DNA from: Bog-950 sp046329535
GTDB taxonomy: Bacteria > Bacteroidota > Bacteroidia > Chitinophagales > LD1
DNA: 64,000 nucleotides
Assembly: GCA_046329535.1 (NCBI GenBank)
Contig: JAXLUN010000003.1
Coordinates: 124,001-188,000 of the forward strand
Direction: 5' to 3'
Shown here: piece by piece, positions 17,340 through 26,364 of the stretch
How the letters are laid out: each line of letters opens with the position of its first letter
How positions within the stretch are numbered: the stretch's first letter is position 1
Notes under the pieces: model-generated
The model's input: only the letters and a program-made list of their open reading frames with translations
What the model was told of the DNA's origin: nothing
Databases searched by the model: none
Made by a program: the position numbers and the translations under genes

Positions 17340-18554
17340 GTGATAAAAAGTAGTTTCCACCAATATCTCACCAAGTTTCAGTTAAGCGATGGAAGCACAA
17401 ACACATCTGTTAAATCGCTGGTTTTGTTTGAAAAAGAAATTCCTGTTTTTACCAATGAGTTCTGGACAGCCCGCCAAAGGCAGGCTAATCCAATTCACGA
17501 AGTTTCATACCGGGCTTGTTTTAAACCACAACTCCCTCGCTTCTTTATTGAACTTTTTACCAAGCCCGGTGAAATTGTCTATGATCCTTTTAACGGGAGA
17601 GGAACTACCGTAATTGAGGCTTCGCTTCTTAACCGCAACGTAATATCGAACGATGTAAATCCACTCAGTTTAATACTAACTGCCCCCAGAATTTCTCCTC
17701 CATCCCTTAATCAAATTGAGGCTAGACTGAATGAAATTCCTATAGATTACCATGCCCGAGCAGATATGGATCTTTCTATGTTTTTTGAGAAGAATACACT
17801 GGCTGAAATTTTATCTCTCAAATATTACCTGGCAACCAAACACCAAAAAGGAAAAGAGGATATAGTAGATAAATGGATAAGAATGGTAGCAACCAACCGC
17901 CTAACTGGACATTCAAATGGTTTCTTCTCGGTATATACACTCCCCCCTAACCAGGCAGTGAGCGCATCAAGACAATTAAAAATTAATGCGAGTAGAAACC
18001 AACAACCGGAATATCGTAATACTAAGAAACTGATATTGAAGAAGTCGAAGACATTACTAAGTAAACCGAGCAACACGCAAAATGGAGAGATAAAATTCAC
18101 TTTACTAAATGGCGATGCCGGTAAAACAGACAACATTAAAAGCAACTCTGTTTCATTAACTGTAACTTCTCCCCCATTTCTAGACATCGTTCAATATGCT
18201 GATGACAATTGGATGAGATGCTGGTTCAATGGCATTGATTGGCAGAAGGTTGCGCAACAAATAACGATGAGTAAAACGGTAGAAGATTGGAGTGTAAAAA
18301 TGCAGGAAGTATTTCACGAACTGTTTCGAGTTACTAAACCAGGAGGTATAGTAGCTTTTGAAGTGGGCGAAGTAAGAAACGGGAAAATAAAACTTGAAAG
18401 TGCCGTAATTCCGCTTGGCTTGAGTGCAGGTTTTGACTGTGACTGTATTCTCATTAATGAGCAGGTGTTTACAAAAACAGCTAATATATGGGGAGTTAAC
18501 AATAACCAATCGGGCACAAACAGTAACCGAATTGTTGTTTTTAGAAAAAAGTAA
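17340..18554 (+). CDS. Orphan DNA methyltransferase (N4-cytosine/N6-adenine type)
   Basis: A 404-residue S-adenosylmethionine-dependent DNA methyltransferase. Residues ~44-70 carry FWTARQRQANPIHEVSYRA and CFKPQLP, then motif I DPFNGRGTT (~82-90), and the catalytic motif IV TSPPF (~276-280). SPPF/TSPPY-type motifs favour N4-cytosine, but adenine is possible. Motif I precedes motif IV, with a ~185-residue region between that could hold target recognition. I chose GTG 17340; a TTG 33 nt upstream is also in frame. There is no restriction gene or specificity subunit next to it, so it appears to be a solitary methylase. It is divergent from the DksA-like gene. Confidence 0.8.
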   Translation: MIKSSFHQYLTKFQLSDGSTNTSVKSLVLFEKEIPVFTNEFWTARQRQANPIHEVSYRACFKPQLPRFFIELFTKPGEIVYDPFNGRGTTVIEASLLNRNVISNDVNPLSLILTAPRISPPSLNQIEARLNEIPIDYHARADMDLSMFFEKNTLAEILSLKYYLATKHQKGKEDIVDKWIRMVATNRLTGHSNGFFSVYTLPPNQAVSASRQLKINASRNQQPEYRNTKKLILKKSKTLLSKPSNTQNGEIKFTLLNGDAGKTDNIKSNSVSLTVTSPPFLDIVQYADDNWMRCWFNGIDWQKVAQQITMSKTVEDWSVKMQEVFHELFRVTKPGGIVAFEVGEVRNGKIKLESAVIPLGLSAGFDCDCILINEQVFTKTANIWGVNNNQSGTNSNRIVVFRKK

Positions 18555-18602
18555 TTCGCTGCTTTTTCTTTCTAAATTCGTAACGGAATAAAAAATACCA
18601 TA

Positions 18603-19460
18603 ATGAGAACAATATTTAGAATCGGGATCATCTCTGTTCTTCTTTTAACCGCTTCTTCATGCCGCAAAGAACTCACTGAAAGCGTTTTAAGCGCACAAGA
18701 TAATGCAGCTATGGAAACAGAATATTCAGAAATATATGACGTTGTGTCCGATTATATCTCCAACGACAGCAAAACAGGTAAGACCGATGACTTAGTATTA
18801 CCTAGCGGAGCTACTGTTACTTTTATTGATTCTCTATTATACGATGGAGATGGAATAGCTTTTACTATTGATTACGGTCCTCTTCAACATGGTGGAAGTA
18901 ACCAAGGAATTCTTTGCCGAGATGAAAGATATCGTGCTGGGAAGATTCAGGTTGGAATGACTAATCGCTGGAGTCAGACGCCTTGTGTTGTAACTATCGC
19001 CATTTCTTCTTCAGACAACTACTATGTAGGAAATGGAACAGAAATGTATAAACTAACCGGATTGAAAACAATAACCCGTACAAGCGGAAGTTCATATTCC
19101 GTAGAAGTAACCAATGCTACATTACAAAGAGAAAATGGAGTAGCTAACTGGAACTCGAATAGAATTGTAACCCAAACCTACGATGCCGGGATTGGACCTT
19201 GGAACGATGTTTACCAGATTACAGGAACAGCTAGTGGAACTAATAAAAACGGAGAAGCATTTACAGTAGAAATAACCACTCCACTAAAGAAAAAAATTGC
19301 AACCAGTTGTCTTTCTACTTTTGTTTCCGGAGAACTGTTACTGACAAACAGCAATGGCAAAGTATTAAGTGTTAACTATGATACTTATGGCAATGAGGCA
19401 TGTGATAAAACTGCAACTGTCACATTCAACGGACAAAGCAGAGATATTCAGGTTTGGTGA
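18603..19460 (+). CDS. Exported lipoprotein, unknown function
   Basis: A 285-residue protein with a lipoprotein signal peptide (residues 1-20, VLLLTASSC). The mature part begins with a polar linker and then is beta-rich: TVTFIDSLLYDGDGIAFTIDYG, repeated Thr/Gly/Asn strands, and FTVEITTPLKKKI near the C-terminus. Two Cys pairs in the mature part (Cys105 and Cys127 region, and two near the C-terminus) could form disulphides. I recognise no named family. It starts 48 nt after the methyltransferase stop. Confidence 0.7.
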   Translation: MRTIFRIGIISVLLLTASSCRKELTESVLSAQDNAAMETEYSEIYDVVSDYISNDSKTGKTDDLVLPSGATVTFIDSLLYDGDGIAFTIDYGPLQHGGSNQGILCRDERYRAGKIQVGMTNRWSQTPCVVTIAISSSDNYYVGNGTEMYKLTGLKTITRTSGSSYSVEVTNATLQRENGVANWNSNRIVTQTYDAGIGPWNDVYQITGTASGTNKNGEAFTVEITTPLKKKIATSCLSTFVSGELLLTNSNGKVLSVNYDTYGNEACDKTATVTFNGQSRDIQVW

Positions 19461-19556
19461 TTAAAAAAATACGTTTAAGCTACCTATAGTTACAATTCAG
19501 CAGTTTTCATTTTATAACCAGCCTGGCGTTTCTCATTTTTACTGAAAATACAAAGA

Positions 19557-20396
19557 ATGTCTACGGAAATTATTACCTGGCAAGATGTTATTGGAAGATT
19601 TACAAAGGCATTCGGGATTATCTCCTTACGTTATCTTTTTTTTGCAGGCACGCTATATTTTATCTTCTATGTTTGGAAGAAGCGTAAGTTCTTTAAAATT
19701 AAAATCCAGCAAAAGTATCCGGAGAATAGACATATTATTCGTGAAATAGGATACTCTTTTTTGTCTTTACTCATTTTTGCCAGTGTAGGCACAGGCATGT
19801 TTGTGCTAAAAAGTAAAGGTTATACAAAGGTATATTACAACTTTACTGAGCATAGCGTTTTCTATTTCACTTTTTCTGTTATTGCATTTATTGTTATTCA
19901 CGACACCTATTTTTATTGGTTTCACCGCTTAATGCACTGGAAAAAGATTTATCCCTACGTACACAAAGTTCACCATCTTTCTACCAACCCTACTCCATGG
20001 GCTGCATTTGCATTTCATCCCATCGAAGCTTTTATCGAAGTCGGAATAGTACCATTCATGATGTTTCTGATACCATTGCATCCCCTAGCCGTCCTCATCT
20101 GGGTATTGTATCAAACCGGAATGAATGTATTGGGGCATTTAGGATTTGAATTATTTCCTTCCGGATTTACCACCGGCACAATAACCAGATGGCATAATAC
20201 TTCGGTTCATCACAATATGCATCACAAGCATGTAACTTGTAACTATGGGTTGTATTACAATTTTTGGGACAGATTAATGGGAACTAATCATGCTCAATAT
20301 GATGAGGTGTTTGAAAAGGTAAAAAAAGAATCTCCATCTCTACATCAAGCTACGGAAACAAAACCCGAACTTGAAACAACCCAGATTGGGCTGTAA
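19557..20396 (+). CDS. Sterol desaturase / fatty acid hydroxylase family protein
   Basis: A 279-residue integral membrane di-iron enzyme. Three His clusters are in place: HDTYFYWFH at 115-123, HKVHH at 136-140 and HNTSVHHNMHHKH at 213-225. Hydrophobic segments lie at ~25-40, ~65-85, ~100-118 and ~160-190. Members hydroxylate or desaturate lipids with O2; in Bacteroidota likely targets are carotenoids, hydroxy fatty acids or sphingolipid chains, but the sequence does not decide this. The next gene follows 50 nt later. Confidence 0.85.
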   Translation: MSTEIITWQDVIGRFTKAFGIISLRYLFFAGTLYFIFYVWKKRKFFKIKIQQKYPENRHIIREIGYSFLSLLIFASVGTGMFVLKSKGYTKVYYNFTEHSVFYFTFSVIAFIVIHDTYFYWFHRLMHWKKIYPYVHKVHHLSTNPTPWAAFAFHPIEAFIEVGIVPFMMFLIPLHPLAVLIWVLYQTGMNVLGHLGFELFPSGFTTGTITRWHNTSVHHNMHHKHVTCNYGLYYNFWDRLMGTNHAQYDEVFEKVKKESPSLHQATETKPELETTQIGL

Positions 20397-20446
20397 TGCT
20401 TTCGAACGTCAAAGTATTTTTATACTTTCGGACTAACTCAGTAATC

Positions 20447-22045
20447 ATGAAAAGAACAATACTCCTCATCATTGCTTTTTCTTCTCTATTAGTTACTAAC
20501 GCACAGACTGTAAATTGGGCATTAGATATAGCACCAATTCTTTATAGTAATTGTACCAAATGCCACCACCAAGGTGGATTGGCTCCATTTTCCCTGGTAA
20601 CTTATAATGAGGCCTTTGCTAATCGGTTTAATATCTCGACTGCTGTTTCAGATGGTACAATGCCCCCATGGCCACCTGACAGAAACTATAAGCACTATAC
20701 AGATGAAAGGTACTTAACCAACGATCAGGTTACAAAAATTAATTCATGGGCCAGCAATGGCGCTCCCGAAGGTAACCCGAACGATGCACCCGCTACCCCT
20801 GTTTATTTGAATGGATCCACATTCAACCAGATAGATAAAGTAATTCAAATGCCTACATTCACTGTGCCGGGCAATGTAAATTACGATTTATATCAATGTT
20901 TTACTGTGCCAACCGGTTTAACACAAGACGAATTCATTACCGGTTTCGAAGTAATTCCGGGTAACCCTTCCATTGTTCATCACCTGCTTGTTTTTGAAGA
21001 CACCACCGGTCAATCAGTTACTTTGGATAACAATACCCCAGAACCGGGGTATACCAGTTTTGGAGGGCCTGGTTTTCAGGCTGATTTGGTAGGTGGTTGG
21101 GTCCCGGGAACGGTACCCACCGTTTATCCAAATGGCATGGGTGTAAAAATTCATAAAAACAGTCGACTGGTAATGCAGATACATTACCCAGCCGGAAGTC
21201 AGGGAAAATCCGATAGCACTAAAATTAATTTAAAGCTCAGTACCGGAAATTTACGAACCATTATGATTCAACCGCCCATTAATCATTCAACTAGTATGAC
21301 TGATGGACCTTTACATGTCCCTGCCAACTCAACCAAAACATTTCACGCTGAATATACCATACCAACCAATATTCCGATTGCTGGCGTATCCGTATTGAAT
21401 GTGGCTCCTCATGCACATCTCATTTGTAAAAGCTGGCTGGTATTTGGCAAAACACCTACTGGTGACACAATTCCGTTTGTTAAGATTGACAACTGGGATT
21501 TCCACTGGCAGGGTTTCTACACCTTTCAAACACTTCAATTCATGCCTAAAGGAAGCACCTTTTACGGCATAGCTACCTACGACAATACCATCAATAATCC
21601 GCACAACCCGAATGCAACACCTCAGGCTATATCGGTTGGCGAATCCACTACCGATGAAATGATGATGTGCTACTTTAGTTACCTCTATTACAAGCCAGGT
21701 GACGAAAATTTCATCGTAGATAGCAGCTTATTGAATAATTCCACAGATATTGAAAACCAAATACTGCCAGAAAATTTTGTAACTACTCCACAGCTTTACG
21801 ATGCCATGCCCAATCCGACATCGGGCATCACTACACTTCAATATTTTTTACCTAACCATACCGACCAAGCCGAGATTAAGATATTTGACTTTAACGGAAA
21901 ACTTGTTGAAAAAATTAAGGTGCCTGCAACAATCGGCTTCAGTAAAGTAGAATACAATACATCTCTATTACCAACCGGAACCTATATTTTTAGCTTAAAT
22001 GCTGATGGAAAAACAAAAAGCAAGCAACTGATTGTAACCCGATAG
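20447..22045 (+). CDS. Secreted cytochrome c / copper type II monooxygenase-like protein with T9SS tail
   Basis: A 532-residue protein from ATG 20447 (MKRTILLIIAFSSLL), chosen because the signal peptide begins there. Domains in order: signal peptide 1-20; a short cytochrome c-like part with the haem motif CTKCH near residue 38; two copper-monooxygenase-like beta domains (dopamine beta-hydroxylase/PHM type) with IVHHLLVFE at ~185, a later MQIHYPAG and PHAHLICKSW, which supply His and Met ligands; and a C-terminal type IX sorting domain of ~75 residues (NPTSGITTLQYFL ... KSKQLIVTR). Members of this class oxidise organic substrates at copper; the haem domain could be an electron donor. The substrate is unknown. 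It is exported through the T9SS by its tail. Confidence 0.83.
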   Translation: MKRTILLIIAFSSLLVTNAQTVNWALDIAPILYSNCTKCHHQGGLAPFSLVTYNEAFANRFNISTAVSDGTMPPWPPDRNYKHYTDERYLTNDQVTKINSWASNGAPEGNPNDAPATPVYLNGSTFNQIDKVIQMPTFTVPGNVNYDLYQCFTVPTGLTQDEFITGFEVIPGNPSIVHHLLVFEDTTGQSVTLDNNTPEPGYTSFGGPGFQADLVGGWVPGTVPTVYPNGMGVKIHKNSRLVMQIHYPAGSQGKSDSTKINLKLSTGNLRTIMIQPPINHSTSMTDGPLHVPANSTKTFHAEYTIPTNIPIAGVSVLNVAPHAHLICKSWLVFGKTPTGDTIPFVKIDNWDFHWQGFYTFQTLQFMPKGSTFYGIATYDNTINNPHNPNATPQAISVGESTTDEMMMCYFSYLYYKPGDENFIVDSSLLNNSTDIENQILPENFVTTPQLYDAMPNPTSGITTLQYFLPNHTDQAEIKIFDFNGKLVEKIKVPATIGFSKVEYNTSLLPTGTYIFSLNADGKTKSKQLIVTR

Positions 22046-22149
22046 TTCCTAAACAATAAATGCAAATTCTTGTTATTGTGACACGTATATTACCTTGACA
22101 CAATTGTAGATACTAATTTTTTTTCAACCTTGTACGTCATATCTAATTC

Positions 22150-23376
22150 ATGAGCACTTCTATTTCTTGTCCCTGTTCAGTTACTGAGGAGTGTGAAAGC
22201 ATCAAAAACTTTACTATATCTGTTCAGGATGACTTACAGCACATTTCAGAAATACAATGGAATAAGCATATTCCAGAATGGAATGTGTTAATGCAGCATG
22301 ATAGCCTTTGCCTACTTCAGTCCTTGCAAGGTAATTCTATTCAATTTAGATATGCCCAGATTAAGAGAAATGAGCAAGTTGTAGGTGTTATTTACTTCCA
22401 GGTGGTGATGTTTCATGCCAACCAGTTAATGAACTACTTTCCAGAAACAAGGGCCGGTAGTTTTTGGTTGAAACCTTTAAGAGCTTTCAGCGAAAAGCTA
22501 TTGAACCTTATAAACATTAAATTACTGGTAACCGGAAATGTATTCATGACCGGAGAGAACGGATTCTATTTTAATACCGATATTGACAAACCTACACGGG
22601 CCAGAATTATACGAAAGACCATTGATGAAATTAGAGTTAAAGATAAGAGTATAGCGGCTACATTAATCTCCGATTTATATGACCCAAAGTCTGATTTTGA
22701 TTCTGATTTTAGCAAAGTAGGATACCATGAAATAACTGTAGAAAGTGATATGGGAATCAGCTTGAAAAAAGAATGGAAAACTTTTGATGATTACCTTCAT
22801 TCCCTTTCATCAAAATACCGAGTTAGGACACGCAAGGTATTCAACATGTGCAGCGAAGCCGGAGTTCTTCACCAGGACCTTTCAGCAGATGAGATTAGGA
22901 TACATCAGGACAGATTATATCAGCTTTACGAGAGAGTCATTTCAAAAGCTGACTTCAAACTAGCCGTTTTAAGCCCCAATTTCTTTTACGAACAGAAAAA
23001 ACAGATTGGCGCCAATTATCGGGTGATAGCCTATTTCAGGAACGGAGAAATTATTGGATTTATCTCTTCTTATCATTTTGGTAAAAGAATGGAAGTGCAT
23101 TACACAGGAATGGATCATGACCTATGCAAACCAATTCATCTGTATCAGCATATGATGTATGATATGATTAAATATGGAATAGAAAACCGTGTTGATAGAA
23201 TTCACTTTGGCAGAACTGCTCCGGAAATAAAAAGCACTATTGGCGCCACCCCAGACAAGATGTACGGATATGTAAAACACTTCAATCCGCTGTTTAATTT
23301 TCTCTTTGTTAGGAGTTATACAGCTGGGCTAAAACCCCAGGAATATGTTTTTAGAAATCCGTTCAAAGGCAGCTAG
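22150..23376 (+). CDS. GNAT-fold (BioF2-like) acyltransferase
   Basis: A 408-residue cytosolic protein whose C-terminal ~200 residues resemble the BioF2-like/FemAB-type GNAT fold. The signs are LHSLSSKYRVRTRKVFN, followed by YRVIAYFRNGEIIGFISSYH, and then HFGRTAPEIKSTIGA near the end. Such enzymes transfer acyl or aminoacyl groups, for example in cell-wall, capsule or lipid modification. Nothing nearby fixes the substrate. Its stop codon overlaps the stop of the convergent outer-membrane gene by 4 nt. Confidence 0.7.
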   Translation: MSTSISCPCSVTEECESIKNFTISVQDDLQHISEIQWNKHIPEWNVLMQHDSLCLLQSLQGNSIQFRYAQIKRNEQVVGVIYFQVVMFHANQLMNYFPETRAGSFWLKPLRAFSEKLLNLINIKLLVTGNVFMTGENGFYFNTDIDKPTRARIIRKTIDEIRVKDKSIAATLISDLYDPKSDFDSDFSKVGYHEITVESDMGISLKKEWKTFDDYLHSLSSKYRVRTRKVFNMCSEAGVLHQDLSADEIRIHQDRLYQLYERVISKADFKLAVLSPNFFYEQKKQIGANYRVIAYFRNGEIIGFISSYHFGKRMEVHYTGMDHDLCKPIHLYQHMMYDMIKYGIENRVDRIHFGRTAPEIKSTIGATPDKMYGYVKHFNPLFNFLFVRSYTAGLKPQEYVFRNPFKGS

Positions 23377-25094
23377 AACTCGTTGCTGCGATATGGAATA
23401 TTCATTCTGGCCCCAATTGTAAACAAGAAAGTAGACTGGTTGGTTAAAGGATTATTAATTCCCGTTTTGGTCGTTTTTCCACGATACATCAATTCGGCAT
23501 CTATAAAAATATTATGCCATGGACGGTAAGTAGCCAGAAACTGGAAATAGCTTATAGTTCCCCGTGCACCCTGAGCAATTTTGTTGTTATAAACCTGTGT
23601 CACAGATGTACCTCCGGAACCTTGTAATATATCTCCTCCATAATTCGTCATATTCCCGTTTATATCTAGTGTATCATCACCCACTACTGCTACAAAGAAC
23701 TTCGCATTCAGGGAAAGTTTTGGAACCGGTTGATAATGAAGATTCATGATAAACTCATAAAAATTAGCTCCAAGCGGATGAGCCAGAGGTTGGTTGTAAT
23801 GAGTAAAATTTATTTCACCGCTATGCGTATAAGTAAACGGTCTGGCAACATTAAATTCTAACTGAGCATCCAGATTTGGAACAATATCTATGCATTTGAG
23901 CCCAATCTGCAAAGCCCATTTGTTAGCCCACCACCCATCGCGTTTGGTTACATGAGAAAAATTAAACTCGTCTAACACAAACTGTCCGTATAAGGATAGG
24001 TGCTTAAGCATGTTGGCTTTAAAGTCGGCTCCAATCAATACATTGTCCGGACTGCCAATGGCATGCTCCACAGCCCGATAGAAAATAATAGGATTCAGAT
24101 ACTGTAATTCAAAATGATTACTTCGTTTAAAGATAACGCCTTCAAACAATCCGATGTTCAGATAGTGAGTAGCCTGAATACTCAAGTGGTGAACCGCCAT
24201 ATACTTCTTAGGGAGCAGTTTATCTCCACCCCTGAAATATTGGGAGTTCAGTTCAGCAAAAATACTGGTGTAGTTAAACCGCCAAATATTCACGTTGAAT
24301 TTTAAGAATAAATATGGCGCGCTGAAGTCGGACAAAAGCATAGAACGCTGTCCGTTTCCAATAAAATTCTTGTCTCTTCCGAAGGTTAAATTGATATGTT
24401 TGAGAATATGTAGATTGATGTAACCCCTCGCATCAAAATAGTCCACCCCATCGTTAAACTTGAATATTTTAGATGAATATGTTTTATAGTATGATTGCCC
24501 CGGTATGTATACATAATCTGAATCGGAGCCTCTGAAAGCCTTATCTGTTACATAGCCAGGTAAGCGCGCTGAATTACCATGAACGTTAAAATAAAAACTG
24601 AAAACCCGTTTAATGTTTCCTCTTACCTCTAAGCCCAACACTCGCTGAAAAATAAACCGTCTGTCATCTGACTCTATTCCCATTCTCAAATCAAGAGCCG
24701 GATTGAAACGAATATCCCAAAGACCTTTTTTCTTAGAACTTACATGTGCGAAACTTGCCGGCTCTTGATACAATACTTTAAATAACGGTCTCCGTGTTTT
24801 ACTCTGTAAACTATCCAGCCACTCTGCATTATCATCCAGCAAATATTGAATCTGGTATTGCTGAACCTTGTTGAAACGAAGGTTCGATAGTATAAGTGTC
24901 TCCGCAACTTTTGCAACCTGGCCTCGGTGATAAGGTTTGTCACCGGTATGTTCGAGGGGAATAATTTTACCGTACTTAATATCCAGCCTGTCCAGAAACC
25001 GATAGGCATCAGAACCCAGATTGATATAAGTTCCTTGCGAAAAGGAAACAACCGAGTAAAGCATAAAAACACAACTGAGAATTACTTTTCGCAT
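23373..25094 (-). CDS. Outer-membrane beta-barrel protein, Wzi/RemB-like
   Basis: A 573-residue protein with a signal peptide (residues 1-19, ending in VSFSQG). After a helical N-terminal region (residues ~20-110) comes a series of amphipathic beta strands with aromatic belts, ending in TIGARMNIPY, as expected of a barrel. FGRDKNFIGNGQRSMLLSDF and FLKFNVNIWRFNYTSIFAEL resemble the Bacteroidota capsule-assembly Wzi / gliding RemB-like group. A role in surface polysaccharide or motility is therefore likely, but this is from pattern recognition. It shares a 4-nt stop overlap with the convergent acyltransferase gene. Confidence 0.72.
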   Translation of the reverse strand: MRKVILSCVFMLYSVVSFSQGTYINLGSDAYRFLDRLDIKYGKIIPLEHTGDKPYHRGQVAKVAETLILSNLRFNKVQQYQIQYLLDDNAEWLDSLQSKTRRPLFKVLYQEPASFAHVSSKKKGLWDIRFNPALDLRMGIESDDRRFIFQRVLGLEVRGNIKRVFSFYFNVHGNSARLPGYVTDKAFRGSDSDYVYIPGQSYYKTYSSKIFKFNDGVDYFDARGYINLHILKHINLTFGRDKNFIGNGQRSMLLSDFSAPYLFLKFNVNIWRFNYTSIFAELNSQYFRGGDKLLPKKYMAVHHLSIQATHYLNIGLFEGVIFKRSNHFELQYLNPIIFYRAVEHAIGSPDNVLIGADFKANMLKHLSLYGQFVLDEFNFSHVTKRDGWWANKWALQIGLKCIDIVPNLDAQLEFNVARPFTYTHSGEINFTHYNQPLAHPLGANFYEFIMNLHYQPVPKLSLNAKFFVAVVGDDTLDINGNMTNYGGDILQGSGGTSVTQVYNNKIAQGARGTISYFQFLATYRPWHNIFIDAELMYRGKTTKTGINNPLTNQSTFLFTIGARMNIPYRSNEF

Positions 25095-25186
25095 AAGAGA
25101 TTATTCACAATAAAAAAACAATCCGGCCAAACCTATATTAATTTTACGGGGTGAGCAAATCAGATAGAGAAGAAGATGGCTAGTAT

Positions 25187-25759
25187 CTACATTCGAGCTA
25201 TTGTATTTTTCCCGGATAGCTTGTTATAAACCAAGCACAATAACGCACCAACAATTACCAAAACCTGTAACACTACCAAACTCCACTTGAGTGAAGTAAA
25301 AAGAGACGACAGATGAACTTGCCAATCTTCCAGTTGCGGGTAGCCATACATCAGCCATGCAATGTTCAGGTTCTCACCATAATCTACCACAGGAATAACC
25401 AACGGCAATAACAAAACGCGTGTGAATTTTATCGGGTCGATAGCTTTAAATATCCAGGCTGTGAGCACAACAAAGAGAAAAGTATAAGAAATAGGATAAA
25501 GTGTATCTGCAATCAATCCGAATTGAATCGCATATTTTCTACCGGAATCACCATATTCTGAAATGATGTGACGAGCCATTTCGGGAGAGTAAGAAAACTG
25601 CAAATCAAGAATCTCCACTTTCCTCCCGCTTACTTCCGAGATTTTTTTAGCTCCGGCAGGCATCACTACAGCTCCAAAGAATATATAAACAACCAAAGCC
25701 GCAAAAAGAGTCTTACCACCGGCAGCTTGCCAAAAAATGTTTAATGTTTTTTGAATCAT
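25187..25759 (-). CDS. Small integral membrane protein, unknown
   Basis: A 190-residue protein with four hydrophobic segments at ~18-35, ~85-105, ~112-130 and ~155-175. A polar loop of ~45 residues between the first and second segments (EVSGRKVEILDLQFSYSPEMAR) is probably exposed outside the cytoplasm. I recognise no motif. The gene stands alone on the minus strand; a divergent lipoprotein MsrB gene begins 77 nt away. Confidence 0.65.
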   Translation of the reverse strand: MIQKTLNIFWQAAGGKTLFAALVVYIFFGAVVMPAGAKKISEVSGRKVEILDLQFSYSPEMARHIISEYGDSGRKYAIQFGLIADTLYPISYTFLFVVLTAWIFKAIDPIKFTRVLLLPLVIPVVDYGENLNIAWLMYGYPQLEDWQVHLSSLFTSLKWSLVVLQVLVIVGALLCLVYNKLSGKNTIARM

Positions 25760-25836
25760 GCAACAATGTTAGAAGAATTATGTTTAAATATGTCGAAGCG
25801 CACAAGTCTTGTTTAATCAAACTTTACAAAGTAATC

Positions 25837-26346
25837 ATGAAGCATTTTTTTCTGTTATTTCTGACCACATCGACCATACTTTCATCATGCGCACAAAAGA
25901 ATACGAGCAAACAGAGCATTGACAAACCGAATACACTAAATATGAATAACGATACAACCGAAACCGCAAAAAGCGATGAAGAATGGAAAAAATTCCTTAC
26001 CCCTGAACAATATCATGTCCTTCGCGAAAAAGGAACAGAACGTCCATTTACCGGAAAATATTATCTCAACAAAGAAACCGGCATATACACATGTGCTGCG
26101 TGTGGCAATGAACTTTTTACCTCTGAAATGAAATTTAATTCTAACTGTGGCTGGCCAAGCTTTGACAAAGAAATTGCAGGCGGCAAAATAAAAACTCAGG
26201 TAGACACCAGCTTTGGTATGATTAGAACTGAAATCACGTGCGCTAAATGTGGAGGCCATCTTGGTCACCTGTTTGATGACGGACCAACCGAAACAGGAGC
26301 CAGATATTGTGTCAACTCCTTATCGCTGGATTTTAAAAAGAAATAA
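25837..26346 (+). CDS. msrB: Lipoprotein peptide-methionine (R)-S-oxide reductase
   Basis: A 169-residue MsrB that repairs methionine-R-sulphoxide in proteins. ATG 25837 gives a lipoprotein signal peptide (MKHFFLLFLTTSTILSSC), so the enzyme should face the periplasm; longer in-frame starts have no signal. The zinc site CAAC / CAKC is complete, the segment FNSNCGWPSF is present, and the catalytic Cys is in RYCVNSLSLDF. About 40 residues of polar linker separate the lipid anchor from the catalytic domain. It needs an electron supply such as a periplasmic thioredoxin, which is not encoded here. Confidence 0.92.
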   Translation: MKHFFLLFLTTSTILSSCAQKNTSKQSIDKPNTLNMNNDTTETAKSDEEWKKFLTPEQYHVLREKGTERPFTGKYYLNKETGIYTCAACGNELFTSEMKFNSNCGWPSFDKEIAGGKIKTQVDTSFGMIRTEITCAKCGGHLGHLFDDGPTETGARYCVNSLSLDFKKK

Positions 26347-26364
26347 GCTAAAAAAGCGAGTGAT

